DNA of 64,000 bases from Candidatus Avelusimicrobium luingense (lineage in GTDB: Bacteria; Elusimicrobiota; Elusimicrobia; Elusimicrobiales; Elusimicrobiaceae): positions 62,001-126,000 of the forward strand of contig OOHK01000006.1 in assembly GCA_900315845.1 (NCBI GenBank). Reading direction: 5' to 3'. The translations under genes were made by a program, and so were the position numbers. The stretch's first letter is position 1. Each line of letters opens with the position of its first letter. A model generated the notes under the pieces. It saw only the letters and a list, made by a program, of their open reading frames with translations. It ran no database searches and had not been told where the DNA came from. Positions 51,391-59,720 of the stretch are shown here, in pieces.

Positions 51391-52356
51391 TTATTTTTTA
51401 AGCCGAATTTTTACAGAAAATGGATTTTTATCCACAGATTGATAAATTTTTACCTTGCCGGGCTCTGCTCCGGCCAGCACACGGAACACCCCTTGCATGG
51501 GATCCCATGCCAAAAACGGCGGGCTTATCCGTACCGAAACCGGAACATAGTGAAATAGCGAATTATCCGCCAGCACCGCCCAAACACGTAAAGGTATATC
51601 TTTCGGGGCAGATAACGATATATGGTTAAATAATACGTCGGCCTTGAGTGTTTTAAGTTGCACTTGCGCTTGAGAAGCCCACAAATATTGCGTATTAACC
51701 GGATTTAACCAAAACGATGTTGTATCGTCGTAACGCAAAGCAAAATCAGGGCCATAGATTTTACCGTTTTGCTCTAAAACTTGTTGAGCCCGGGCCAGTT
51801 CTTCTTGCGTACCGACCCCTAATATCCGCACCGACGGTACCGGGACATTTTCCCACACATTACCGGGATGAATAAGCGCCACCGCACCGAACAAATTCGG
51901 GTTTTGAGCGACGCGTAGTGCAATTTTAGCCGCGTTTGGCCCTTGTACGGCCAAAATACGGTTTTCCGGGCCGTTTTTTGTTAAATAGTTAGCATCGGTA
52001 TAAGGAAGTATTTCATCCGATAAAAACCGTACAATTTTATCGGCTTTTTGCGTATAATCTTGCTCGGTAAAATTGATTCCCACCACAATAGCCGGATTCC
52101 CTTTTTGATAGGCGGCTACGAAAGACGCATCCTCTTTAGGCACCAATCCCAAGGCTACTATCACCGGATAATTTTGTTTAAGCGGCACGGAATCTTCCGG
52201 TAAGAAAAACGATACCGTATAGGTATTTCCCAACGATTCCGACGGGAAATTCACCATTGTTTCCCGCCCGGGGTGAATAAACAAAAGCGATTCATCTTGC
52301 GCCTGTATTAAGGGCGCGACACACAACAAACACAGTAATAAAAATAGTTTTTTCAT
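51391..52356 (-). CDS. Secreted esterase-fold protein, apparently without a nucleophile
   Basis: 321 residues with a signal peptide (CVAPLIQAQ). The layout resembles esterase D/enterochelin-esterase-like hydrolases: VSFFLPEDSVPLKQNYPVIVALG at the start and YTDANYLTKNGPENRILAVQGPNAAKIALRVAQNPNLFGA in the middle. The elbow reads VQGPNAAKIAL where active relatives have GxSxGG, so Ser is replaced by Asn. It is probably inactive, perhaps a binding protein. The start has TAAAAT at 6 nt and no ribosome site. Confidence 0.65.
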   Translation of the reverse strand: MKKLFLLLCLLCVAPLIQAQDESLLFIHPGRETMVNFPSESLGNTYTVSFFLPEDSVPLKQNYPVIVALGLVPKEDASFVAAYQKGNPAIVVGINFTEQDYTQKADKIVRFLSDEILPYTDANYLTKNGPENRILAVQGPNAAKIALRVAQNPNLFGAVALIHPGNVWENVPVPSVRILGVGTQEELARAQQVLEQNGKIYGPDFALRYDDTTSFWLNPVNTQYLWASQAQVQLKTLKADVLFNHISLSAPKDIPLRVWAVLADNSLFHYVPVSVRISPPFLAWDPMQGVFRVLAGAEPGKVKIYQSVDKNPFSVKIRLKK

Positions 52357-52362
52357 AGTTGT

Positions 52363-52368
52363 ATTTTA
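52363..52368 (-). promoter_or_regulatory. Extended -10 (TGCTAAAAT) for a leaderless transcript
   Basis: TGCTAAAAT, 6 nt, then the ATG at 52356. Same arrangement as upstream of mlaE. Confidence 0.55.
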
Positions 52369-52452
52369 GCATTTGTCCGGCGGAATTGCCTAGTGAATAT
52401 CAATTTAACCCGGCTTGCAATAATGTTATAATAAGTAAATAAGGAGTTATCT

Positions 52453-53490
52453 ATGAAAAAATTATTATTACTTATTTTAAGTTTTTGTCTTACCGGTGTT
52501 GTCCAAGCGGCAACCCCGACCTTGCAAACTGTTTTACCGCTACTGCAAAAACACCAGCGCACCGCCGCGGAAAATCAACAAGTCTTATCGTTATTTCGCA
52601 CCGCTAAAGATCCTAATATCATTTTTGCCGCCGGAGCCAGTTTAGTAAAAATTCCGCCGCAAAAAAATCAGGAGCCCGCTTTATTTAGTATTTTAATGCG
52701 CCAGCAAGATCCGCTTAAACAAACTTTCGCGGCGATTATTCTTATTGCGATGGGCAACACGCACGAAGAATTGGCCCCCACCCTAGAAACTGCGTTAAAC
52801 AGTAAAGACCCCGTCTTGCGCGCTTACACAGCCGCCGCGTACGCATTTATCCAACCGAAAAACACAAACTATACCGACGAAATTGTACGGTTATATATCT
52901 TTGATAACGATTTTGCTTCGCGCGCGCTCAATGTATTAAACGGTAATGAAACCAACCCGCTTAAAACGCTTAAAAAAGCCGCTGTTTCCACAGATCCTCA
53001 AGTCCGCGCTGCTGCGGCCTCGTGGTTGGGCAATTTGCACACCCAAGCATCCGCCAAGCAACTCTTAAAAATGGCGAAGAAAGAAACGGACCCCGCCACA
53101 CAAGCCGCTATCGCAACGGCTTTAGCCGCCCAACGAGAATATACATTACCGGACGTTAGCAAAGCATTAAGCAAAAATTTCAATTCTCCTTACGCTAACA
53201 CTGCTGCTTTAGCCCTTGGTTTTATGACGGGCAACGGTATAGATGCCGTACGCAAAAACTTAATAAGCACCAATACCAATGCTCATATCAATGCTTCCCG
53301 TGCAGCGGCATATATGGCCAATGTTTTATCCAATCCGGATGCGTTTGCTTATTCGTCCGATCGTGTATTTGATATTCATTTGTTAAAAGGACTCATCGCT
53401 CCGTTAAAAGCACTGGAAACATCCGGCAACAACGACGAAAAAACCTTTGCGGCCAACGCACTGCGCCAAATTGAAAAACTGATGGAGTAA
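52453..53490 (+). CDS. Exported HEAT-repeat protein
   Basis: 345 residues with a signal peptide (TGVVQAAT). About eight helical pairs resemble HEAT repeats: LKQTFAAIILIAMGNTHEELAPTLETALNSKD, LRAYTAAAYAFIQPKNTN, VRAAAASWLGNLHTQASAKQLLKMAKKE and TQAAIATALAAQREYTL. Probably a periplasmic scaffold. AAGGAG precedes the ATG. It lies 3 bp before dut, so the two are co-transcribed. Confidence 0.8.
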   Translation: MKKLLLLILSFCLTGVVQAATPTLQTVLPLLQKHQRTAAENQQVLSLFRTAKDPNIIFAAGASLVKIPPQKNQEPALFSILMRQQDPLKQTFAAIILIAMGNTHEELAPTLETALNSKDPVLRAYTAAAYAFIQPKNTNYTDEIVRLYIFDNDFASRALNVLNGNETNPLKTLKKAAVSTDPQVRAAAASWLGNLHTQASAKQLLKMAKKETDPATQAAIATALAAQREYTLPDVSKALSKNFNSPYANTAALALGFMTGNGIDAVRKNLISTNTNAHINASRAAAYMANVLSNPDAFAYSSDRVFDIHLLKGLIAPLKALETSGNNDEKTFAANALRQIEKLME

Positions 53491-53493
53491 CTT

Positions 53494-53922
53494 ATGCAAC
53501 CTGTCATTAAAGTAAAAAAATTAGATTCACAAGCCAAATTACCCCTTCGGGCCCACGATACCGATTCCGGTGCCGATTTATTTGCACTTACCCGCACCGT
53601 TTTACCCCCCCACGCCGTCACACATGTTCATACGGGCGTATGCGTGGAACTGCCGGAGCAAACTTCCGGTATTATTTGGGGAAAGAGTTCGGTAGAGAGT
53701 AAAGGTATCAAAGCCATGGCAGGACTTGTAGATGCCCCGTACCGCGGTGAACTAATTGTCTGTATGTATAACTTAAATGACACGGAATTTGTGTTTGAAG
53801 CCGGACAAAAAGTAGCACAACTAGTCGTCTTACCAACATTATATCCGTCTTTTGTGCAGGCCGAAGAAATCAGCCAAACTTCGCGCGGCAGCGGCGGTTT
53901 CGGCAGCACGGGCAGTAAATAA
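53494..53922 (+). CDS. dut: Deoxyuridine 5'-triphosphate nucleotidohydrolase
   Basis: 142 residues, normal for the trimeric dUTPase. Five motifs visible: AHDTDSGADLFA (I), IIWGKSSVESKGI (II), GLVDAPYRGELIVCMYN (III), AQLVVLP (IV) and SRGSGGFGSTG (V). It turns dUTP into dUMP and pyrophosphate, keeping uracil out of DNA. Follows the HEAT gene by 3 bp; a terminator follows. Confidence 0.95.
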   Translation: MQPVIKVKKLDSQAKLPLRAHDTDSGADLFALTRTVLPPHAVTHVHTGVCVELPEQTSGIIWGKSSVESKGIKAMAGLVDAPYRGELIVCMYNLNDTEFVFEAGQKVAQLVVLPTLYPSFVQAEEISQTSRGSGGFGSTGSK

Positions 53923-53940
53923 ATTAGTTTTCATACCCAC

Positions 53941-53969
53941 AAAAAACCCGGCCAACAGACCGGGTTTTT
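53941..53969. terminator. Bidirectional terminator after dut
   Basis: Stem AAAAACCCGG/CCGGGTTTTT between dut and the converging pilin-like gene. Confidence 0.9.
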
Positions 53970-53986
53970 CGTTTTCAAAATAGTGT

Positions 53987-54442
53987 CTATCTTGTCTCAA
54001 ATCCGGAATCCTGTAACGTTTTGCAAATGTAAGAACCCATATCCGTTTCCGACTTGCAAATGGACTTGCCGTGTTTATCTTCGGAAAAACGATTATATAT
54101 CGTCAGATGATATAATTTTTCTCCTCCGGAGATACGGTCTATCTCCAACGATTTTCCGCCACTGATATCGTACACAAAATCTTTGGTTTGGAAGGTACTA
54201 TCATCAATCCATTGTCCCCCGCCGACTTGAACATCTAAAAATTGTTTTGTAGTCGGCCATACATTGGGATTAGTTAAAAAAGCCCTGTTCATAGCGTCCA
54301 CAATAGTTCGGGCGGTAGATAATACTTCAACCGTGCGGGAGCGCTCCACCGATTTGCTATATTGCGGCAATGCAATAGCGGCCAACATCCCGGCAATAAA
54401 TACTACAATCAACAATTCTGTTAATGTAAAACCTTGTTTCAT
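53987..54442 (-). CDS. Type IV pilin-like protein (short)
   Basis: 151 residues. Leader MKQG, cleavage site G|FTLTE, then a slightly different helix (LLIVVFIAGMLAAIALPQYSKSVERSRTVE). The head is short with two Cys near the end (CKSETDMGSYIC). GGAGAATT precedes the ATG. The helix is more diverged than that of its siblings and the head lacks their repeated middle motif. Solitary. Confidence 0.85.
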   Translation of the reverse strand: MKQGFTLTELLIVVFIAGMLAAIALPQYSKSVERSRTVEVLSTARTIVDAMNRAFLTNPNVWPTTKQFLDVQVGGGQWIDDSTFQTKDFVYDISGGKSLEIDRISGGEKLYHLTIYNRFSEDKHGKSICKSETDMGSYICKTLQDSGFETR

Positions 54443-54535
54443 AAATTCTCCTATTAAGTAAGTTTCTTTTATGGTATAAAATAGCCGAGGCGAAAAACAA
54501 GTATTTTTTCATCATAGGAAACGGCTAAAATTTGC

Positions 54536-54541
54536 TATGAT
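54536..54541 (+). promoter_or_regulatory. Extended -10 (TGCTATGAT) for kdsA
   Basis: TGCTATGAT is followed by 7 nt and the ATG at 54549, with no ribosome site. The mRNA is leaderless or has a leader of one base. Confidence 0.5.
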
Positions 54542-54548
54542 GTAATAT

Positions 54549-55376
54549 ATGCAAAAAACCATTAAAATCGGCACCTATCAAATTTCCAACACACGCCCGC
54601 TGGCCTTCATGGCGGGAACGTGTGTAATTGAAAGTGAAAAACATTATTTAGACACCGCCAAAAAACTTCAACATATTTTAGCGGCCACCAAACACCCGTT
54701 TATTTTGAAAGCCTCTTTTGATAAAGCCAACCGCACGTCGGTAAATGCGTATCGCGGGCCGGGGTTGGAAAAAGGAATCGCTATTTTGCAAAAAGCGAAA
54801 GAACTAACCGGACTTCCCATTTTAGTAGATGTACATGAACCGTTCCAAGCGCAGGCCGTCGCGCGCGTAGCCGATGTGTTACAAATTCCGGCGTTTTTAT
54901 GCCGCCAAACCGATTTGTTACTTGCCTGTGCCGATACCGGCAAAGTGATTAACGTCAAAAAAGGTCAATTCTTAGCCCCCGGTGCTATGGAACAAGTGAT
55001 TAAAAAAATAGAATCTCGCGGTAATCACCGCATTATGCTCACGGAACGCGGAGCGAGTTTCGGTTATGGTGATTTGGTGGTAGATATGCGCTCTTTAGAA
55101 ATTATGAAAGGATTTGGATACCCGGTTATTTTTGATGCCACGCACTCGGTACAACGCCCCGGCGCACTCGGCACAGCCACCGGTGGCAATCGTGCGATGG
55201 CCCCGGTACTTGCCAAAGCAGCGGTAGCACTAGGAATTGCAGGGGTGTTCTTTGAAGCCCACCCCACGCCGGACACCGCCCTTTCCGACGGGCCAAACTC
55301 GTTAGATTTCAAATTAACCGCCAAGATGGCACAACAACTCTGCCAAATTGACAAATTAGTCAAACGGTTCAAATAA
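54549..55376 (+). CDS. kdsA: 3-deoxy-8-phosphooctulonate synthase
   Basis: 275 residues. FILKASFDKANRTSVNAYRGPGLEKGIAIL, ILVDVHEPFQAQAVARVADVLQIPAFLCRQTDLL, FDATHSVQRPG and FFEAHPTPDTALSDGPNS match KdsA, which joins PEP and arabinose-5-P into Kdo-8-P for LPS. Cysteine near residue 29 (GTCVIE) is at the place seen in metal-dependent KdsA, and Asn/Cys switching there distinguishes classes; assignment is tentative. Heads the operon kdsA-lptC-lptA-lptB; overlaps lptC by 1 nt. Confidence 0.94.
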   Translation: MQKTIKIGTYQISNTRPLAFMAGTCVIESEKHYLDTAKKLQHILAATKHPFILKASFDKANRTSVNAYRGPGLEKGIAILQKAKELTGLPILVDVHEPFQAQAVARVADVLQIPAFLCRQTDLLLACADTGKVINVKKGQFLAPGAMEQVIKKIESRGNHRIMLTERGASFGYGDLVVDMRSLEIMKGFGYPVIFDATHSVQRPGALGTATGGNRAMAPVLAKAAVALGIAGVFFEAHPTPDTALSDGPNSLDFKLTAKMAQQLCQIDKLVKRFK

Positions 55377-55903
55377 TGAAAAAATGGATTTTCTTTAGTT
55401 CACTTCTAGTATTAGCGGCCTGTGCAAAACAGGAGCCCTTTGCACCCAATGAAAATACGGACGTGCAAATGGCACACCGTGTATCTATTTTTGAATCTAA
55501 AGATAGTCAAAAACAATGGTTGCTGACCGCCGACGCGGTAGATTTTTCAGGGCTGACTACCGCCACGTTAAAAAACCCGCAATTACTGCTTAAACAAGAC
55601 GGTAAAGACAGCGCAATCGTAAGCGGCGACACGGGCACGTTTGATTATCCTAACAAACTCATTACGATTGAAGGTGATGCTAAAATTAACGCGGTTATGG
55701 AAAAAACACTTATTTCCACCGAACGATTTTTTTATGATGTGAACAAAGACCGCGTATGGTCCGACAGAAAAACAACTATTACCCGCGGGAGTGCTAAATC
55801 AGTAGCGCGCGGGGGTATAGAAACCGATTCAAAACTCATTAAAATCGAACTTAAACAACAAACCACCCGCGTTCCCAAAAACGCCAGTGAATTAAAAAGA
55901 TAA
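55376..55903 (+). CDS. lptC: LptC-like lipoprotein of LPS export
   Basis: 175 residues. The N-terminus MKKWIFFSSLLVLAAC has a lipobox, unlike E. coli LptC, which is a transmembrane protein. The body has repeated beta strands as in LptC/OstA: DVQMAHRVSIFESKDSQKQWLLTADAVDF, then IVSGDTGTFDYPNKLITIEGDAKI. Starts at the kdsA stop and ends where lptA begins, so all are co-translated. It should link LptB-FG to the LptA bridge. Confidence 0.82.
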   Translation: MKKWIFFSSLLVLAACAKQEPFAPNENTDVQMAHRVSIFESKDSQKQWLLTADAVDFSGLTTATLKNPQLLLKQDGKDSAIVSGDTGTFDYPNKLITIEGDAKINAVMEKTLISTERFFYDVNKDRVWSDRKTTITRGSAKSVARGGIETDSKLIKIELKQQTTRVPKNASELKR

Positions 55904-56799
55904 TGCATAAAACTTTATTATTGACATTACTTTGCAGCCTGTGTTTGGCGAGTGCTTGCCGGACGGTAAAAATAGACACTCCTGTCACTAAAACCGTTCA
56001 TCCCAAGCCGACTATTTTACAAGCCAAACAATCGCTGGCTACTAAAAAACTATCCAATAGCGATATTCCCCCCGTTTTGGGCGGGCTTGTCAAAAGCGAT
56101 AGTTGGGTCATCTATAAAGATAAACAACAAGAAGAATTTGTCGGCAACGTCTCTTACGATAACGGCGCCTATATTTTCCGCGCCGACTATGCCTTATCCG
56201 AACGAGCCAAAAATATGTTTTCCGCACGCGGCAATGTCTTTTTACGCCAAAATAACCCCGACGGGGTATTTTATGAAGTCCACGCCGCACGCGGATTTTA
56301 CAATTACAATACGCAAACCGGGCAACTCTACGGAAATAAAAAAGAACCGGTCCGTTTAATTTACTACGACGGAAAAGGACAAACCGTTACCGCAACGGCC
56401 AAGCAGGCTCAATTTAATTTAAACGAACGCATCTATATTTTATCCGGCGATGCTTATATTTTACGCGAAACGAAGGAAGAAACACTAACGGTTACCGCAC
56501 AAAAAGTAACGCTTAAACAATTTCAAAATTATGCACTTTTGGAAGGCGGAGCCACTTTAAGCGATACCAAACGCACCTTGTCCGCCGATACCATTGAATA
56601 TGACGGCGAGCATAATTCCGCCGTAGCATACGGGCAACGCCCTTTATTACAAGGCGAAACCGAGCAAGGCACATTCGCCGTTATCGCCGATCAAGTACAA
56701 AGCGATAAAGACGGACAACAAATCAATTTGTCGGGAAAAGTACAAGGGTGGATTGTTTCGCCCGAAATTAATGATTCAAAAATCAATACGAAATTTTAG
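55903..56799 (+). CDS. lptA: LptA/OstA-like LPS-transport protein
   Basis: 298 residues, longer than E. coli LptA (185). The N-terminus MHKTLLLTLLCSLCLASAC looks like a lipoprotein signal. Long beta-jellyroll repeats follow: NVSYDNGAYIFRADYALSERAKNMFSARGNVFL, VTATAKQAQFNLNERIYILSGDAYILRETK and RTLSADTIEYDGEHNSAVAYG. These form the LPS bridge across the periplasm. 9 bp before lptB. Confidence 0.82.
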   Translation: MHKTLLLTLLCSLCLASACRTVKIDTPVTKTVHPKPTILQAKQSLATKKLSNSDIPPVLGGLVKSDSWVIYKDKQQEEFVGNVSYDNGAYIFRADYALSERAKNMFSARGNVFLRQNNPDGVFYEVHAARGFYNYNTQTGQLYGNKKEPVRLIYYDGKGQTVTATAKQAQFNLNERIYILSGDAYILRETKEETLTVTAQKVTLKQFQNYALLEGGATLSDTKRTLSADTIEYDGEHNSAVAYGQRPLLQGETEQGTFAVIADQVQSDKDGQQINLSGKVQGWIVSPEINDSKINTKF

Positions 56800-56808
56800 G
56801 AACTAACT

Positions 56809-57528
56809 ATGCAACTACGTAGCGAAAAAATTGTCAAAGTATATAAAGACCGTATGGTCGTAAAAGGCGTGGATATTCACGTTAAATCAGGTGAAATTGT
56901 CGGCTTGCTGGGGCCTAACGGCGCCGGGAAAACCACCTCTTTTTATATGCTCGTCGGGTTTATCCGGCCCACGGAAGGGCGCGTATTTATTGACGATGAC
57001 GATGTCACTTCGTTACCGATGTATGAACGGGCGCGCCACGGATTAGGCTATTTAGCCCAAGAACCCACCATTTTTAAGGGGCTAACGGTAGAAGAAAATT
57101 TGTTGGCTATATTAGAGCGTATTTCCAATGATAAACATGCCCAAAAGCACCGCGTAGAAGAATTGTTAAACGAATTTGGCTTAACTAAACTGGCCAAGCA
57201 AAAAGCGTGGACTTTATCCGGCGGTGAAAAACGGCGTATGGAAATTGCACGTTGTATGATCAGCAACCCTAAAATCATTTTGTTAGATGAGCCGTTTGTC
57301 GGTATTGACCCAATTACGGTGGCGGATTTACGCCAAATGATTTTTAAACTTAAAGATAAAGGTATCGGCGTTTTAATCACCGATCACAACGTGCGCGAAA
57401 CCTTGCCGCTAACAGAACGCGCTTATCTTATTTACGACGGGAAAATATTAGTAGAAGGCGACCAAAACACCTTGCTTAATGATACCAATGCCCGCCGCTT
57501 ATATTTAGGCGAAGATTTCAAAATGTAG
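56809..57528 (+). CDS. lptB: LPS-export ABC ATPase LptB
   Basis: 239 residues. Walker A GPNGAGKTT near residue 38, Q-loop AQEPTIFKGLTVEENL, signature LSGGEKRRMEIARCM, Walker B IILLDEPFVGIDPITV, switch His in LITDHNVRETL. LptB shows the GLLGPNGAGKTTSFYMLVG and DHNVRETL stretches closely. It powers LPS extraction with LptF/LptG, not found in this window. Confidence 0.95.
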   Translation: MQLRSEKIVKVYKDRMVVKGVDIHVKSGEIVGLLGPNGAGKTTSFYMLVGFIRPTEGRVFIDDDDVTSLPMYERARHGLGYLAQEPTIFKGLTVEENLLAILERISNDKHAQKHRVEELLNEFGLTKLAKQKAWTLSGGEKRRMEIARCMISNPKIILLDEPFVGIDPITVADLRQMIFKLKDKGIGVLITDHNVRETLPLTERAYLIYDGKILVEGDQNTLLNDTNARRLYLGEDFKM

Positions 57529-57533
57529 TTCTC

Positions 57534-57688
57534 GCCGAACGGGCACGCGGCCTTAAACCGCTTTCTGCTTTTTTACTACCTTCCGTCAGACGGTTTGTTT
57601 GTTAGTTTACAACGATTAAATGCCGAACGGGCACGCGGCCTTAAACCGCTTTGTGCCTTTTTACTACCTTCTGTCAGACGGTTTGTTT
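57534..57688. repeat. Tandem pair of 67-bp repeats after lptB
   Basis: Copies at 57534-57600 and 57622-57688 (88-bp period) differ by a few bases. Each holds a hairpin (GGCACGCGG CCTTAAA CCGC in copy 2), and ends with a CNGTCAGACGG segment. The core TAAACCGCTTT resembles the AAACTGCTTT core of the tRNA-adjacent elements. No gene is visible in 57529-57782. Confidence 0.7.
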
Positions 57689-57731
57689 ATAACCATTAGA
57701 AGTCGGATAGGCATTTGGATACAAGGTACAT

Positions 57732-57769
57732 AAAAAAATACCGCTTTGTTTAACAAAGCGGTATTTTTC
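57732..57769. terminator. Bidirectional terminator downstream of the repeats
   Basis: Long perfect stem ATACCGCTTTGTT/AACAAAGCGGTAT with A/T runs; it ends lptB and the converging 57783 gene. Confidence 0.9.
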
Positions 57770-57782
57770 TTTTATAACATTC

Positions 57783-59078
57783 TTACGGAAAAGCAGGTTC
57801 TGTACCATAGTTCCAACATTTGTGCCTTATGGGTACACATTTCTTACAATGCAAGGGATTGGCATGCATGCAAGGCATGGTAGAACGCGTTTCCCGAGTT
57901 GTATAAGAATTCCCTTTATGAGAGATTAAGTTACAAGAAGGCACAATAGGCATTAGTTGGGTAGAGCATTCGCCATTTGTTGCAGCGCCCCAATCTTCAT
58001 AAGTTCTCCAATGCATACACGGTTCATAATCCCACCGCAATGATGAGGTACCCATTCCTTGATTACAGGTTGTATATTCTCTTCTAACGGCCGTTCCTCT
58101 CCATTCAGTGCTTCCTAAAGCCGCCGAACAAGATTTAGTTTGTGCAAACAAAGGCGTATGAGGAGACTCATATACTATACAATGGCTCAAATCTTCATCA
58201 TTTGTCCACGTACAGGGCTCACTGTTACAATTACAAGAAGGAGTCGGTATAGCCTGCCCGCAAACGCCCATAGTCATAGGATCAACTAAACCTGTGGCAC
58301 GGGTAATAAATCTTCCCGGGGCGGCTCCTTGCCAAGACACATATGTAAGGTACGAACCGAACTGTGCGCGAAATTCATGCCCAGTTTCCGGCGAATTAGC
58401 CAACGTCAATACATCTTGTAACGTACAGGCACGAGGTTGAGTCGGGCGAGTGCTTTCCTCACAACCTAAAACCCCACCACACGTTAAATATACAGACTTG
58501 GTTGTACTTTTACCCAATGCTATTTCTGCCCATTCCATCTTACCGGAACTTCCGGAATACGCAGTTTTACAAGAAGGGAATGTCTTTTGGGTAGTACTTC
58601 CGGTTAAACCAAACAATTTTAACGTGCCCGACACATACATCGTATTACTGTTCATACTATATGAATTGCTTATTTGCGGAATATAGACTTTATTAAAAAG
58701 CAACTGGGCCCCCTCACGATTGGTCGAGGAGCCGCCCCCTATTTCCACAGACGGAACTGTTTGTTTAGTAATAGCCAACGTCGTTCCTTCGGGGGCTTCT
58801 AAATTTAATGTCCCGCTTTTCATAATGAATTGACCGGGCGTTGTTCCATTAGCCGCTACCACATTAAGAGCGCGGGTAGAATTAGGCATAGAAGAACTAC
58901 CCAATTCCAACTGACATTCTTGCGAAGTCAAGCCGATATCCATTTGTTGGGCTACATTTACATTGCTATACGATACATACGGTACCGGGAAGTATGTTAC
59001 CATACTGATATTATTTTTTTGCTGGGCAAAACACAATACCGGTAACAATACAAAAAAGAACACAGAAAACTTTTTCAT
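57783..59078 (-). CDS. Cys-rich secreted protein with MVTYFPVPY motif
   Basis: 431 residues. Signal peptide (VLCFAQ), then ISMVTYFPVPYVSYSNVNVAQQMDIG. The middle (about 30-190) is Ser/Thr/Gly-rich and looks like beta structure. The last half has over twenty Cys (CNCNSEPC, CMHANPLHCKKC), likely disulfide-bonded or metal-binding. I know of no named family. The reverse-strand start has AGGAGTG. It may be a surface protein; the association with pilin-like genes nearby is unproven. Confidence 0.65.
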   Translation of the reverse strand: MKKFSVFFFVLLPVLCFAQQKNNISMVTYFPVPYVSYSNVNVAQQMDIGLTSQECQLELGSSSMPNSTRALNVVAANGTTPGQFIMKSGTLNLEAPEGTTLAITKQTVPSVEIGGGSSTNREGAQLLFNKVYIPQISNSYSMNSNTMYVSGTLKLFGLTGSTTQKTFPSCKTAYSGSSGKMEWAEIALGKSTTKSVYLTCGGVLGCEESTRPTQPRACTLQDVLTLANSPETGHEFRAQFGSYLTYVSWQGAAPGRFITRATGLVDPMTMGVCGQAIPTPSCNCNSEPCTWTNDEDLSHCIVYESPHTPLFAQTKSCSAALGSTEWRGTAVRREYTTCNQGMGTSSLRWDYEPCMHWRTYEDWGAATNGECSTQLMPIVPSCNLISHKGNSYTTRETRSTMPCMHANPLHCKKCVPIRHKCWNYGTEPAFP

Positions 59079-59167
59079 ATATTCACTCCTGAAAATAAAT
59101 TATACTTTCCTTAACTTATATTTTAACTAAATTTTACAAAAAATCAATATATTTTTTACAATTCCTA

Positions 59168-59704
59168 CTAGGAAGCGTACGGCGTAGCCCCTTCTGTATA
59201 CAAATCTAACGATTCGCAAACGGCTTTGCTCGACGCAATATCCCCCGGACTATAACAAGCTAGCGAGGCGCCTTTCCCGGCGGTGCCTTTTACATACGGA
59301 TTCCAAATAATATAATCGTATTTACTTTCCGCTCCTGTACGTTTGGCCGTTACACCCGGGCAAGGCGTTCCCGGAATAAGCACTCCGGTAGCATCGTTAA
59401 TAGAATAAGTAAAATCACGTGTCATAATCTTCGTTTCATTACCACTCACAATCGTTGCCGAAGTATGCGCTAAGGTTACAGACAACTTTTGAAACCCTTG
59501 CGGACACACATTATCCACACTACCTGTCCGCCCGGCAGAATACGTATATACAGCATCATTAAATGCTTTTAGGGCTGTCATGGCTTCCGTGGCTCTGGCA
59601 CGCTCTAACGAACGCATATATTGCGGCAAGGCCATGCTAGTCAAAACACCGATAATAACCACCGCTACTAACAACTCCATCATGGTAAAACCTTTTTGAT
59701 TCAT
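59168..59704 (-). CDS. Type IV pilin-like protein
   Basis: 178 residues. Leader MNQKG, cleavage site G|FTMME, helix LLVAVVIIGVLTSMALPQYMRSLERARATEAM. The head has conserved-looking PQGFQKLSVTLAHTS and Cys pairs (PCPGVT, LACYSPGDIASSKAVC). GGAGAAA precedes the ATG. Solitary, 16 bp before dapL in the same direction's downstream position, so it could be read with dapL. Confidence 0.86.
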   Translation of the reverse strand: MNQKGFTMMELLVAVVIIGVLTSMALPQYMRSLERARATEAMTALKAFNDAVYTYSAGRTGSVDNVCPQGFQKLSVTLAHTSATIVSGNETKIMTRDFTYSINDATGVLIPGTPCPGVTAKRTGAESKYDYIIWNPYVKGTAGKGASLACYSPGDIASSKAVCESLDLYTEGATPYAS

Positions 59705-59720
59705 ATTTTCTCCTTAATTA

